DNA of 64,000 nt from Sphingobacterium pedocola (GCF_015209965.1 NZ_MU158689.1:1414835-1478834); one strand, 5' to 3'. Counted from the first letter of the stretch, positions 50,647-61,147 are shown. Notes: generated from the sequence alone by a model not told the origin. Program-made: numbers and translations.

Positions 50647-52557
50647 TTATACCTGTATGTCCCATTCCCAAACACTGTGATACTGATCAATGGATTCGAT
50701 ATAATCTAAAAAACCCTTATAAAAGCTGTGCTGCCCTATTGTACTGCTATCGCCTATCACAATCAGTTTTTTCTTGGCGCGGGTCATTGCAACATTCATG
50801 CGCCGTACATCGGATAAAAAGCCGATATGCTGCTCTGCGTTACTCCGCGTTAGACTAATGTAGATAATATCTTTTTCCTGGCCTTGAAAACTATCAATGG
50901 TATTGATCTGAATGGAATTGGTAAATGGAACGATTTCTTCGTCTTGTCCTAGTAGCTCCTTTAACAAAATGGCTTGCCTTCTATAGGGGGCAATAACGCC
51001 TATGCTCGGAAATGCTTGATCAGAATAGGCTACCTTGAGGTCTTGCAGTAATGCGCGAAGATGTGTTTTTAAAAAATAAGCTTCTTCGGTATTATAGATA
51101 GCGCCATCAACCTGCGTTTCTTCAAATCCTGCGCCTGCTGTGTCGATAAAAAGTATGGGTTTTACGTCATGCAATAACGTCCAGTCGGATACCGAAGCTG
51201 CTGCTTGCAATTGATCTGCATATAGGGCCTGGGATGGATATTTTTGAATCTGTGCATTCATTCTATACTGAACATTCAACAGCGAAACTTCCGTCGGATA
51301 ACGCTTTACTAATTTTTCGAATAAGGTATGATACAGCCCTTCCTTGGAGCTGCTATTGGATTTAACGGTTGGAGGGAGTTGACAATGATCACCCGCCAAT
51401 ATCACTTTGTTTGCTTTTAGGATTGGAATCCAGCATGCCGGCTCCAACGCCTGGGCTGCTTCATCGATGATGATCGTTTCATAGTGTCTACTACGGATGG
51501 TATGATGATTTGCGCCAACTAATGTTGCGGTAATAACCTCTACCTTGTTCAGAATATCTTCAACGATATAATCCTGAATTCGATCTATCTCCTTCCGAAG
51601 TTTACGGGCCTCATCAAATAGGGCCTTTCGTTGTTCCCGTTCCGACTTACCGAAGTTGCGTTTGTATTTTTGCGCCAGATCCGTATACGCACGGGCTTGC
51701 TTTTCCAAATTTTTCATTTCCCTATTGGCGCTGTGTCTCTCTACCTTAGCATCCAATGTCAACTCCTGCAGGTGATCGGATACCTTGACGGGGTTACCGA
51801 TGCGGGTTACTGAAATCCCAATAGCATCCAGGCGCTCGGTCAATACGTCTACGGCGGTATTGCTAGGTGCCACAAGTAAGAGCTGCTTGTTTTCCTGCTT
51901 TAACAAAGCTTGCACCGCTTTAATTAGGGTTGTAGTCTTGCCTGTACCTGGCGGGCCATGTAGGATAGCGAGGGGGCTGGAACTTAAAATATGCTGAATA
52001 GCGTTATTTTGACTGGCATTGAGGTCGGGGTGTTTATAGGCTACTTCCACTTGATCCTGCACAACCAGCTCCTCTCCGATGAGCTGCCGAATAAGGCGTC
52101 CCTGTCTAAAATCTGCACGCAGCTCTTTGGCTTGGCTCAACGCATCATGCATTTCCCGATAGGAATTTTCGTCAAATAATAGATCAACACCCAGCTTTCC
52201 TCTCCGACTCCATTCCGGTAATTCTTCTACCCTAAATGAAATCCGCATGGTATCCCGGCTTACAAAGGCTATAATACCATCCAAACGGTCTTCGTCTGGA
52301 GCATGATTGGAAAATAAGGAAACAGGCATACCGAATCGAAACCGATGGCCTTCTTCTAAATTATTGGTTTTGCTCAGGGTTATCGTTAGGTAGTCGCCTC
52401 GACCGAGCGCACTGTTCGTTATCGAAATTGGAAACCATGTTACACCTTGCACCCGCCGCTCGTTTAGGTTGCTTTTTAAAAGCAGAGCTTCGTGCTGGGC
52501 TTTGTCGTAACGTTGCTCCTCATTCAATAAGGCGGTGAGCTCTTCAAAATAGTTCAT
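50647..52557 (-). CDS. Upf1/SMUBP2-like superfamily 1 helicase
   Basis: The 636-residue protein has an N-terminal beta-barrel-like region (about 35-130). The SF1B helicase core has Walker A GPPGTGKTTTL (201-211), motif Ia VAPSNTAVDVL, Walker B/DEAA in TIIIDEAAQALEP, motif III GDHCQLPPTV, Q-Y-R motif NVQYRMN, DSFQGQEKDIIYISLTRSN and the VAMTRAKKKLIVIGD motif VI. It is a 5'-3' RNA/DNA helicase of the putative DNA helicase (SMUBP2/IGHMBP2) type. It is a single gene, convergent with the PhoD-like gene; the 130 bases between contain no clear terminator. Confidence 0.93.
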   Translation of the reverse strand: MNYFEELTALLNEEQRYDKAQHEALLLKSNLNERRVQGVTWFPISITNSALGRGDYLTITLSKTNNLEEGHRFRFGMPVSLFSNHAPDEDRLDGIIAFVSRDTMRISFRVEELPEWSRRGKLGVDLLFDENSYREMHDALSQAKELRADFRQGRLIRQLIGEELVVQDQVEVAYKHPDLNASQNNAIQHILSSSPLAILHGPPGTGKTTTLIKAVQALLKQENKQLLLVAPSNTAVDVLTERLDAIGISVTRIGNPVKVSDHLQELTLDAKVERHSANREMKNLEKQARAYTDLAQKYKRNFGKSEREQRKALFDEARKLRKEIDRIQDYIVEDILNKVEVITATLVGANHHTIRSRHYETIIIDEAAQALEPACWIPILKANKVILAGDHCQLPPTVKSNSSSKEGLYHTLFEKLVKRYPTEVSLLNVQYRMNAQIQKYPSQALYADQLQAAASVSDWTLLHDVKPILFIDTAGAGFEETQVDGAIYNTEEAYFLKTHLRALLQDLKVAYSDQAFPSIGVIAPYRRQAILLKELLGQDEEIVPFTNSIQINTIDSFQGQEKDIIYISLTRSNAEQHIGFLSDVRRMNVAMTRAKKKLIVIGDSSTIGQHSFYKGFLDYIESIDQYHSVWEWDIQV

Positions 52558-52642
52558 ACGGATATTTTCACTATAAAACAGGCGCAGTGTATATACCGGG
52601 CCTGATATCTAGTTGTTTTCATTACAAGAGCGAGTATAAAAA

Positions 52643-53329
52643 TTATGGCGCGGAAAGGAAATTGATTTTTCCACCAGCGAGTTTCCGTTGCTTCCGTTCG
52701 GCCGGGTTACCATAAATGTCTATTACTCCTCCTGCTCTGGTTTGCACATCGACACTTTGCTTCGCATTTATTTCGCAGCGACCGCCGGCATTTACACGTG
52801 CATATGCATCGTCCGAGTGCAAATCTTTTGCAATATACGTTCCGCCAAAGGCTATATTGGCCTCTTGCTTTGTGGCTTCTCCCGAAAGATCGATGGTACT
52901 TCCTGATGTGCTATACGACTCCAAGAAGTCTACACGGACAACTAAGTTTAATTTTGCCCCCTCATTAGCCGTTAAAACAAGAGAATCGGTTTGTATTTCC
53001 CCATGTTCCATTTGTACATGGGCCCCCTTTCGGACGGCAATGGTATTAAGCGTGGGCGTATAAACGGTAACCTCCGCTTGATCGCCTTTCAGCAGGTAGC
53101 CTGAGGTCATTTTTATGCGTAGTGTCCCGTTTGTTTCGATGACTTCAACCTGATTGGCGAGTTCTCCTGTGATAACCACCTCATTCTTATCATTCGGAAT
53201 CAATATTACATTTATTTTATCCGTTACATCTAATTGCCGTATCGCACCTATACTTCTGGATAATTGTGAAAAGCCTGTTTGAATCATTAATACAATAAGC
53301 GCAGCGGCAAATACTATTCTGTACATCAT
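52643..53329 (-). CDS. DUF2807 (GIN domain) secreted protein
   Basis: The 228-residue protein has a signal peptide (about 1-21). It has the GIN/DUF2807 beta-helix-like fold with repeated strands: RQLDVTDKINVILIPNDKNEVVITG, IRKGAH-like AVRKGAHVQMEHGEI and the repeated ANEGAKLNLVVRVDFLESYSTSGSTIDLSGEATKQ. The C-terminal end has the GNPAERKQRKLAGGKI tail. This family is common in Bacteroidota and thought to be a cell-surface or periplasmic protein without known enzyme activity. It is divergent from the lipoprotein at 53586. Confidence 0.85.
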   Translation of the reverse strand: MMYRIVFAAALIVLMIQTGFSQLSRSIGAIRQLDVTDKINVILIPNDKNEVVITGELANQVEVIETNGTLRIKMTSGYLLKGDQAEVTVYTPTLNTIAVRKGAHVQMEHGEIQTDSLVLTANEGAKLNLVVRVDFLESYSTSGSTIDLSGEATKQEANIAFGGTYIAKDLHSDDAYARVNAGGRCEINAKQSVDVQTRAGGVIDIYGNPAERKQRKLAGGKINFLSAP

Positions 53330-53585
53330 TTTAAATTAAATTAAATTTATCGTTATCGTCCTATAGTTATCGTTCCAAAAATAACCAATTCTTTTGGTAT
53401 ATACCTTTTTCTTAACGGGCCATTGTAAAAATCGAAAATAACTAAAGATACTATACATGATCGTCGAGCAAGATAAAGAACAGTAAAATTAAAAACAGGC
53501 GCTTTATAACTGCTCCAAAATTCGTATCTTTAGTACTTATTTAAAAAGTAATGCGGTGGCATTGCCGTATATAAAACGTTCTTCT

Positions 53586-54002
53586 ATGATGATTAAAATA
53601 AAACTAGCATCCCTATTACTCCTAGCAGTTTTTAGCACTTCATGTCAGCAAACTTCGGAAAATAAAAATGCTTCTTCTGGTGCACAACAAACGAAAATAG
53701 ACTCGCTAGAGGTAGAACATGATTTGCAAAATGAGACCTTAACGGATATGGATTCTACTGTAGTATCAGTAGACCTGAGTCTTGCACCTAAAATATATAA
53801 TGCAAAAGTACTTTCTCAGCCCAATCCGACGTCTATCCACCCGGATTGGGAGCAAAGTGAGTTGGGAAAATCATGGAGCTTGTTTGCAACTAAAAAAATC
53901 AACAATAAAGATGGTATATTTTACGAAGGGGATCTCGTATCGCCAAGAGGAGGTAAAATGGAAAATGGTCCGTACTATTTTATAGCGTCAGAATGGGAAT
54001 AG
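53586..54002 (+). CDS. Small lipoprotein overlapping an amidase gene
   Basis: From the ATG at 53586 the protein has 138 residues. The lipobox is FSTSCQQ (Cys about 20). An acidic linker leads to a C-terminal globular part with HPDWEQSELGKSWSLFATKK and ENGPYYFIASEWE. I know no family. Its stop overlaps the start of the next gene by ten bases, so the two should be translated together and may act at the same envelope site. Confidence 0.65.
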   Translation: MMIKIKLASLLLLAVFSTSCQQTSENKNASSGAQQTKIDSLEVEHDLQNETLTDMDSTVVSVDLSLAPKIYNAKVLSQPNPTSIHPDWEQSELGKSWSLFATKKINNKDGIFYEGDLVSPRGGKMENGPYYFIASEWE

Positions 54003-54673
54003 TGATCAGGTCGTACGCCAACACGATAGGAAAAATGGTCGTAATGGTATTTCTATTTATAGGAATTAATAACAGCGAAGTACTGCTGGCAGATGCGGGG
54101 GGCAGTAAACATGTTGTTGCAGATTCAGAAAATAGCAAACAAATTGATACAGTAACTATAGTGCCTCGAAGCGCTTGGAATGCACAAGAGGCTAAACCCT
54201 ATAAAGCACATTTGCCGGTATTAATTACCGTACACCACGAAGGTGGTAAGATATTGCATAAAACAGATAACGCCAAACAGCGATTAAAGAATATACAAAC
54301 TTGGTGTATGGGACCTGATCGCAATTGGTCGGATATCCCCTACCATTATTTGATAGCACCGGATGGCACGGTCTATGCGGGAAGAAATCCCCTTATTGTG
54401 GGAGAGACGAATACGGAATATGATCCGACGGGTCATTTACTGATATGCTTTTTGGGCAATTACAACGAACAAAAAATAGATGAACACCTGCTAGCGGTAT
54501 TAACCGATCTACTACGGGATTCTTGTAAAAAGTATAAGATATCTCCAAAGGACATATCCACTCATAAGGATCATAGCAAAATGACCAGTTGTCCGGGAGA
54601 AGATATTTATTCCTACTTTGAAAGTGGATATATTTTGAATGAAGTCAGCAGAAAGATGAAAAAGAGATCATAA
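53993..54673 (+). CDS. N-acetylmuramoyl-L-alanine amidase (Amidase_2/PGRP)
   Basis: The 226-residue protein has a hydrophobic N-terminus (about 10-30) and an Amidase_2 domain at about 55-215. IVPRSAWNAQEAKP opens it, LITVHHEGG holds the first zinc His, HYLIAPDGTVYAGR follows, and THKDHSKMTSCPGEDIY gives the second His and the Cys ligand of the PGRP type. It cleaves the amide between muramic acid and L-Ala in peptidoglycan, in the periplasm. The start is uncertain: ATG 53993 gives a four-gene-like overlap with the lipoprotein gene, and ATG 54035 gives a shorter signal peptide. Confidence 0.88.
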   Translation: MGIVIRSYANTIGKMVVMVFLFIGINNSEVLLADAGGSKHVVADSENSKQIDTVTIVPRSAWNAQEAKPYKAHLPVLITVHHEGGKILHKTDNAKQRLKNIQTWCMGPDRNWSDIPYHYLIAPDGTVYAGRNPLIVGETNTEYDPTGHLLICFLGNYNEQKIDEHLLAVLTDLLRDSCKKYKISPKDISTHKDHSKMTSCPGEDIYSYFESGYILNEVSRKMKKRS

Positions 54674-54715
54674 TATTCTTTCTAAGTTTAAATTATAAAT
54701 CAAGAATCATTAGCC

Positions 54716-55027
54716 GTGAAAAAACGTAAGGTTTATAACAATCAGGACTTCAAAGCGGGCGATATTGTGCGGTCTCACACGCCCGTACCCGGCAATGATC
54801 CCGATATGATTTTCATCGTAGTACAGGCATATTACGATAAGGAATTGCCAATGGTAGAATTGGTCAAATTTAGTAGAGAACTCAACTACTATTTTACGGT
54901 CAAAAAATGGTTTATTCATGATTTGGAACGCGTACCTAATGTAAGCCTAGAGCTGGAAAAGGAAATAGAAGAATTCTTAAAGCGTAAGCCGGGTAATTTA
55001 TTGGTTAGCAGACTATTGAAATCGTAA
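54716..55027 (+). CDS. Hypothetical protein (103 residues)
   Basis: The GTG at 54716 starts a soluble 103-residue protein with NNQDFKAGDIVRSHTPVPGNDPDMIFIVVQAYYDKELPMVELVKF, then FTVKKWFIHDLERVPNVSLELEKEIEEFLK. The early part has a YxVGDxVR-like barrel look. No family is recognised, but the composition is that of a real protein. It begins 42 bases after the amidase stop. The 284 bases that follow are the promoter region of the TPR gene. Confidence 0.55.
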   Translation: MKKRKVYNNQDFKAGDIVRSHTPVPGNDPDMIFIVVQAYYDKELPMVELVKFSRELNYYFTVKKWFIHDLERVPNVSLELEKEIEEFLKRKPGNLLVSRLLKS

Positions 55028-55311
55028 TTACTTTAACACTTAAAACAAAACAGTGATAACCCCACCTAAAATACGACAGAAGGATAATCTACTGCGATCT
55101 GTCACCGTGAAGCCGTCTTTCGAATAAAAGCATCCAACACACACACGTACTCGCTCATCTATCCAGATGCGCACTCTTTAAAAAAATCTGAGAGAAAAAA
55201 TTTGTGGTCGCTGTTAACTGAATTAAAGTTAATGATAGCGTAACATTATATTCACTTTGCAACTTTACTTTTAAATGTCGAAATGTATCCTCAGTATTTT
55301 TTTAATCCAAA

Positions 55312-56946
55312 ATGAAGCAATTTTTCACGTATATACATCTTTTACTTTTTATCTTCCTATTTGCTACAGGTGTGTTTGCGCAACAGGAACAATCCACTTA
55401 TTCAACATCAAAAAAGGAATCGATGAGGCAGAATCCCGATTTGGCTTTCAAGCAAATAAAGCGTAACCTCAACGATGCATTGGAGGAAGGAAATCAGCTG
55501 TTTGCAGCACGCTGTTATAGGCAAATCGGAGAACTGTACTACTACCAAGCAGCTTATTTACAGGCGCTTGATAATTTCTACAAGGCAGAATCTTTGTTTA
55601 GAAAACAAGAGCAATTCTTGGAACTGGCGAATACCTGGATCAAAATAGGAGAAACCAACTTTTACAATAAGCAGTACACGGTATCCTCGGAGGCTTTTGA
55701 ACAGGCACTCTCGCTGTATACATCGGTCGATAACAACGAAGGTATGGCCGATGCATTAGCACATATCGGACAGGTATATGAGAAAACAGAAAATCTTCAA
55801 GAAGCCAAACGATACCAATATTTAGCTTTAGATCGCCTTGGAGATAATGCGGATCAAGCATTGATGGCCAAGATTTATGAAAACATTGGCAGTATTTACG
55901 AAGATAAGTTTCAGCTGGATTCGGCACTGTTATTTTTTCAAAAGGCGTTAGAGATCATTAACCGACAAGATGATAAGATGGGCAAAATAGAGGTAATTAA
56001 TAATCTGGGCGACGTTTTTCGCAAAACAGGTGATTATGAAACTGCGTTGAGATACACCCGAGAGGCTACTTCATTGGCCAAAGATATGAACGAGCATTAT
56101 CAGTTAGCAAGTGCTCATCGTGACCTAGCAAAGACTTTCTCGTTGATGGGAAGGTACGACAGCGCATATTACTATAGCGAAGCCGGCAGAGAGATCCACG
56201 CCGAAATTTTTTCAGAAGATATGACCAAGCAGCTCACAATTCTTCAAACTTTGTTTGAATTGGAACAGAAAGATGATGCTATCGTACAATATGAAAGGGA
56301 GCGAAAGATTCACTATACCATGCTTTTGTTCGGAACCGCTATCGTGCTGCTATTGATTTTTCTAGGCATCAGTGTGATCAGTAGACAAAAACTGAAGATC
56401 ACGAATGGAAAGCGGCTCCATGAGCAAAACCAGATTCTTTATGAAACCCAAAAGCGGGCTATGGAAACCGACCTGTACAACAAAAAACTGAAGGAGGAGA
56501 ATCTGAGAAATGAACTGGAGCTAAAAAGCAAGGAACTTACCAGCCATACCCTGCACTTGATTCAGAAAAATCAATTGCTAGATGAACTTAGGGAGAAATT
56601 GAGTGTGGTGGTAAAAAGCGATAAGAGAGATCAACGAAAAGAACTGAAGCATATCATGAACCTCATCCAGCTAAACCACAACCAAGATAAAAACTGGGAT
56701 GATTTTCGCATCGTATTTGAACGCGTACACGAACACTTTTTTGACGGACTAAAAGAACATAGCGAAACCCTAACTTCGTCTGATTTTCGACTAGCCGCTT
56801 TATTGAAAATGAACCTGAGTTCGCCCGATATTTCGACTATGCTGGGCATATCGCAGGACAGCCTACGGATCGCACGATATAGGCTGCGCAAGAAATTGAA
56901 CCTCCCAGAAGGAGAAAGCTTAGCAACATTTATTCAACGCCTGTAA
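55312..56946 (+). CDS. TPR regulator with HTH output (phytase locus)
   Basis: The 544-residue protein has a signal peptide (1-24) and six or so tetratricopeptide repeats at about 55-320 (for example QALDNFYKAESLFR, EGMADALAHIGQVYEKTENLQEAKRYQYLAL). A membrane helix at about 343-362 (LLFGTAIVLLLIFLGISVI) and a coiled-coil linker follow. The cytoplasmic end is a winged/LuxR-like domain with LKMNLSSPDISTMLGISQDSLRIARYRLRKKLN. The combination is a one-component membrane regulator known in Bacteroidota, thought to control adjacent TonB-dependent transporter operons. The gene sits 231 bases before the transporter and phytase. Confidence 0.88.
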   Translation: MKQFFTYIHLLLFIFLFATGVFAQQEQSTYSTSKKESMRQNPDLAFKQIKRNLNDALEEGNQLFAARCYRQIGELYYYQAAYLQALDNFYKAESLFRKQEQFLELANTWIKIGETNFYNKQYTVSSEAFEQALSLYTSVDNNEGMADALAHIGQVYEKTENLQEAKRYQYLALDRLGDNADQALMAKIYENIGSIYEDKFQLDSALLFFQKALEIINRQDDKMGKIEVINNLGDVFRKTGDYETALRYTREATSLAKDMNEHYQLASAHRDLAKTFSLMGRYDSAYYYSEAGREIHAEIFSEDMTKQLTILQTLFELEQKDDAIVQYERERKIHYTMLLFGTAIVLLLIFLGISVISRQKLKITNGKRLHEQNQILYETQKRAMETDLYNKKLKEENLRNELELKSKELTSHTLHLIQKNQLLDELREKLSVVVKSDKRDQRKELKHIMNLIQLNHNQDKNWDDFRIVFERVHEHFFDGLKEHSETLTSSDFRLAALLKMNLSSPDISTMLGISQDSLRIARYRLRKKLNLPEGESLATFIQRL

Positions 56947-57177
56947 GCGCAGCACATCTGCTTAAAACTATGGTAACACCCGGTTAACAAAAAGTTAATG
57001 GTTATTCAGAAAAATCATAATAAGCTTATTTACAGGATATTAAACACTAAATCTTTAGCATTGTTGCTATGCTGTATATGGGCGAATTGACGTTGTTGCT
57101 GTTTTGTTTACGCACAAAAATTGCCGCTATGCCTGCCGTCTACAATCTTTGTCGAATAAATAAAACCACACCAAAAA

Positions 57178-59982
57178 ATGTTTAAAATGAAAGGACTACT
57201 TTACTTATTTATTTTTTTCCTATGTTGTTCAAACGCAATTGCGCAGACAACGATTTTAAAAGGGAAAGTCATGGATTCCAGCGACAGCTTTTCGCTTCCG
57301 GGCGCAACGCTACGCTTGGAGCAGGGAAACCGTTATACCGTATCGGATGCAACGGGGTCTTTTGAGTTCTTGAATCTTCCTGCTGGAACATATACCCTCT
57401 CCGTAAATTATATGGGCTATCAAGCTTATAATCAATCAGTCACTATCAATGGCAAACAGGAACAGTTGCAGGTTCTTTTGGACCCGGCGTATAAGACTGT
57501 GGGCGAAGTACAGATTATCGGCGATATGGCCCGAGGCCAGGCGAAGGCATTAAACCAACAAAAAAACAACAGCAACATCACTAATATTATCTCGTCAGAC
57601 CAGGTGGGTCGTTTTCCGGACCAAAACATTGGAGATGCATTGAAGCGCGTCCCAGGTATCACCATGCAAAATGATCAAGGAGAAGCACGCAACATCATTG
57701 TACGGGGTCTATCTCCGGAACTAAACTCGGTAACACTAAATGGTGACCGTATCCCCTCGGCCGAAGGTGATAACAGGAACGTACAAATGGACCTGATCCC
57801 TTCAGATATGATTTCGAGCATTGAGGTGAATAAGACGTTGACACCAGACATGGATGCCGATGCCATTGGTGGTTCTGTCAACCTGATTACTCGCGCTGCC
57901 CCCAATGGCCAGCGACTATCTGCAACGTGGAGCGGTGGATATGCCCCTATACGGGAAAAAGGACTGTATAATGGATCGATAGTCTATGGTAACCGTTATG
58001 CAAACAATAAACTAGGTCTAATAGTAAGCGGAACAATCCAGACCCAAAATTTTGGTTCGGACAATATCGAAGCTGTCTGGGAAGTGGACGACGATCGTAC
58101 CTTTGTCGAAGAAATGGACATCAGAAAGTACGATGTACAACGTATCCGCCGCAGTTTTTCCGTCGCTTCAGATTTTGAAATAAATTCAAGAAACAAATTG
58201 GAGTTTAATGCCATATACAATTGGCGCGACGACCGCGAAAATCGCTACCGTACACAGTACAGGAAGATGGAATGGGATGAAGATGAACAATCTTTTGTCG
58301 GAGACATACGTCGCCAAACAAAAGGAGGTGCTGATGGAAAAAACCGTAACACGCGACTCGAGGACCAAAGGGTGCTTAACTTCTCGCTAAGAGGAGAGCA
58401 TCTTTTATCTTCAAAGCTCGACTTTGACTGGGCAGCATCATATTCCAAAGCTTCCGAAGATCGTCCACATGAACGTTATATCGATTTTGAACAAGAGGCA
58501 GTAGTATTGGGCCAGGATCTGAGCAATGCATATAAACCGCTAATCATTGATAATTACCATGATTACTCCCGGTTTGAGCTTAATGAAGTAACCGAAAACC
58601 ACGATTATACGTCCGAAGATGAGTTCGGAGCAAAGATAAACTTCCGATTGCCTCTTAGCGTGATCGATGGACAAAAAGGACGTTTCCGCTTTGGCGGACG
58701 CTTACGCTTAAAGAACAAGACGAGAGACAACGTCTTTTATGAATATAAGCCAACAAGCGGTTTTGAAAGCATGGCCGCTCTGCCGTTGGAAAACTGGCAA
58801 ATGAATAATTTCGGACCGGGTAGCCAATATGTGCCCGGGGGGTTCGTAGACAAGAAATACTTGGGAAGCCTGGATTTTGGTAATTCTGGTCTCTTCGAAC
58901 AGGAAGCCGTGCCTTCGGAGTACCTGGCGGTAAATTACAAAGCCAAAGAGATGATCACTGCAGGCTATATACGTTGGGATCAAAATTTTACGGAACGGAC
59001 CTCGATGATCATTGGAGCGCGCGTAGAATATACTAAAATAGACTATACAGGTAACTACGTGGAGGATGAGGAAGATTTAGTTGGCGCTGTCAACAACAAG
59101 AATGACTACATCAACATTCTGCCAAGTTTGACATTGAAACACGATGTAACTAAAGACTTGATCCTTCGTGCAGCGGTGACCACGAGTCTAGCCCGACCTA
59201 ATTATTATGCGTTGGCTCCTTATGTCAATGCTCTACCTGGAGATGCTGAGCTTAGTGCGGGTAATCCCAATCTGAAGGCGACATATGCCACTAATTTTGA
59301 TTTTATGGCCGAAAACTATTTTCAAAATATCGGTTTGGTTTCCGCGGGTGCATTTTACAAACGGCTAAATAATTTCATATATCGGTATAACGATCCTAAT
59401 TATAATACCGGGAAGTTCGAGTCTGATTTCCCAACGGTATCTAACCCTGTTCCAGCCGGGGAAAACTGGCAATTTGTACAGTACCGTAACGGAGATAATG
59501 TCGATGTGTATGGGTTTGAGGTAGCATTCCAGCGTCAACTAGACTTTCTACCAGGAAGGTTTTTAAAAGGTTTCGCAATCTATACGAACTACACATTTAC
59601 GGAATCCAAGGCACAGGGAATCCAAAGTAGCGAAGATGGAGATGAACGTACTGGTCTGGGTTTACCGAGAACAGCTCCACACATGTTTAATGGCTCTCTT
59701 TCTTGGGAGAACAACAGATTCTCAGCCCGTGTATCCGCAAACTATACCGCCGCTTACCTGGATGAGATAGGCGAAAGTGATTTTTATGATGCCTACTACG
59801 ATAAACAGTTTTTCCTGGATGCGAATGCGTCGTACAAAATAACCCGTCAATTACGCATCTTCGGCGAAACCAACAACTTGACTAATCAACCGTTACGCTA
59901 TTATCAAGGTAGCAAGGAACGGATGATGCAGCTGGAGTATTACCGTCCAAGATATACGTTGGGACTGAAATTTGATTTATAG
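57178..59982 (+). CDS. TonB-dependent receptor of the phytase locus
   Basis: The 934-residue outer-membrane protein has a signal peptide (MKGLLYLFIFFLCCSNAIAQ after the second ATG at 57187). A carboxypeptidase-like beta domain (about 27-110, starting LKGKVMDSSDSFSLPGATLRLE) and a plug domain follow, the plug with IISSDQVGRFPDQNIGDALKRVPG and DAIGGSVNLITR. The barrel ends in LGLKFDL. It is of the FecA-like single-gene type without a SusD. The phytase start lies only 40 bases downstream, so it should import the phytase substrate or products such as inositol phosphates; this is inference. Confidence 0.93.
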   Translation: MFKMKGLLYLFIFFLCCSNAIAQTTILKGKVMDSSDSFSLPGATLRLEQGNRYTVSDATGSFEFLNLPAGTYTLSVNYMGYQAYNQSVTINGKQEQLQVLLDPAYKTVGEVQIIGDMARGQAKALNQQKNNSNITNIISSDQVGRFPDQNIGDALKRVPGITMQNDQGEARNIIVRGLSPELNSVTLNGDRIPSAEGDNRNVQMDLIPSDMISSIEVNKTLTPDMDADAIGGSVNLITRAAPNGQRLSATWSGGYAPIREKGLYNGSIVYGNRYANNKLGLIVSGTIQTQNFGSDNIEAVWEVDDDRTFVEEMDIRKYDVQRIRRSFSVASDFEINSRNKLEFNAIYNWRDDRENRYRTQYRKMEWDEDEQSFVGDIRRQTKGGADGKNRNTRLEDQRVLNFSLRGEHLLSSKLDFDWAASYSKASEDRPHERYIDFEQEAVVLGQDLSNAYKPLIIDNYHDYSRFELNEVTENHDYTSEDEFGAKINFRLPLSVIDGQKGRFRFGGRLRLKNKTRDNVFYEYKPTSGFESMAALPLENWQMNNFGPGSQYVPGGFVDKKYLGSLDFGNSGLFEQEAVPSEYLAVNYKAKEMITAGYIRWDQNFTERTSMIIGARVEYTKIDYTGNYVEDEEDLVGAVNNKNDYINILPSLTLKHDVTKDLILRAAVTTSLARPNYYALAPYVNALPGDAELSAGNPNLKATYATNFDFMAENYFQNIGLVSAGAFYKRLNNFIYRYNDPNYNTGKFESDFPTVSNPVPAGENWQFVQYRNGDNVDVYGFEVAFQRQLDFLPGRFLKGFAIYTNYTFTESKAQGIQSSEDGDERTGLGLPRTAPHMFNGSLSWENNRFSARVSANYTAAYLDEIGESDFYDAYYDKQFFLDANASYKITRQLRIFGETNNLTNQPLRYYQGSKERMMQLEYYRPRYTLGLKFDL

Positions 59983-60022
59983 TAATACGCAGACATTTTT
60001 AAACTCAAAAAAATTACAGGAA

Positions 60023-61102
60023 ATGAAAAGACATCTCAATATTTTATCATTTTTGGCATTTGGCCTAATGATTTTGTCTTGCCAAGACAGCATGGCACCG
60101 GTCGCTGAAAATGCGATCAAACCCACGTTTATTACAGAACCTACACCTCATGATACAGATGATCCTGCTTTTTGGATTCATCCGACAGATCCTTCGAAGA
60201 GCCTTATCATCGGCACTGATAAAGAAGTTGGTGGTGGTTTATATGTCTATAACCTGGAAGGAAAGATTGTGAACAGTTTTGATAATATGCAACGTCCAAA
60301 CAATGTTGATGTGGCGTATGGATTGGATATCAATGGTGTGAAAACCGATATCGCCGTGACAACTGAGCGGAAAACAAATACGATCCGGATATTTTCGCTG
60401 CCTGACTTAACACCCATTGACAACGGGGGAATTCCGATTTTCGAGGGAGAAACAGTCGACGGAGAACGAGATGGCATGGGCGTAGCATTGTATACCAAAC
60501 AGGTCGATTCGACTAGCAGCGAAATTTATGCAATTGTTGGACGGAAAACTGGTCCTGCAGAAAATTATTTATGGCAATACAAATTGTCCGGAAATACCGA
60601 TGGCACAGTTGGAGCGGCAGTGGCACGCAAATTTGGCAGATACAGTGGAATAAAAGAAATTGAAGCGATCGCGGTAGACAACGAGCTCGGATACGTATAC
60701 TATTCGGACGAGACAGCCGGAATACGGAAATATTACGCCGACCCCGCTAAAGAAAACAATGAGGAACTCGCTTTTTTTGGGCAAAAGGATGCAAAACGGG
60801 ATCATGAGGGGATTGCTATCTATAAAAAAGATGCTGAAACAGGATATATTCTGGTATCTAACCAACAGAAAAATATATTTTTGGTTTATAAAAGAGAAGG
60901 CTCAGAAAACAATCCACACACACATCAGTTGATCGCAGAAATTCCTGTTTCAACGGTAGAATGTGATGGAGCCGATGCCGTCAATGTCAACTTCGGTCCA
61001 CAATTCCCACAAGGCATTTTTGTAGCAATGAGCAACGGGAACGTGTTTCATATATACGACTGGAGAATAGTGCAGGAATGGATAGATAACAATTCTATGT
61101 AA
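60023..61102 (+). CDS. Beta-propeller phytase (3-phytase)
   Basis: From the ATG at 60023 the protein has 359 residues. A lipobox MILSCQD (Cys about 20) predicts an outer-membrane lipoprotein. The beta-propeller begins with ITEPTPHDTDDPAFWIHPTDPSKSLIIGTDKEVGGGLYVYNL, the calcium-binding opening of the family. DRPNNVDVAYG, FSLPDLTPID and DHEGIAIYKK follow, ending in VECDGADAVN and FPQGIFVAMSNGN. It frees phosphate from phytate. It overlaps no gene but is tightly linked to the TonB receptor and TPR regulator. Confidence 0.95.
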   Translation: MKRHLNILSFLAFGLMILSCQDSMAPVAENAIKPTFITEPTPHDTDDPAFWIHPTDPSKSLIIGTDKEVGGGLYVYNLEGKIVNSFDNMQRPNNVDVAYGLDINGVKTDIAVTTERKTNTIRIFSLPDLTPIDNGGIPIFEGETVDGERDGMGVALYTKQVDSTSSEIYAIVGRKTGPAENYLWQYKLSGNTDGTVGAAVARKFGRYSGIKEIEAIAVDNELGYVYYSDETAGIRKYYADPAKENNEELAFFGQKDAKRDHEGIAIYKKDAETGYILVSNQQKNIFLVYKREGSENNPHTHQLIAEIPVSTVECDGADAVNVNFGPQFPQGIFVAMSNGNVFHIYDWRIVQEWIDNNSM

Positions 61103-61147
61103 CAAAAATATTAAAATCTAATTATTGGCAAGTAATTTGATCTATAT

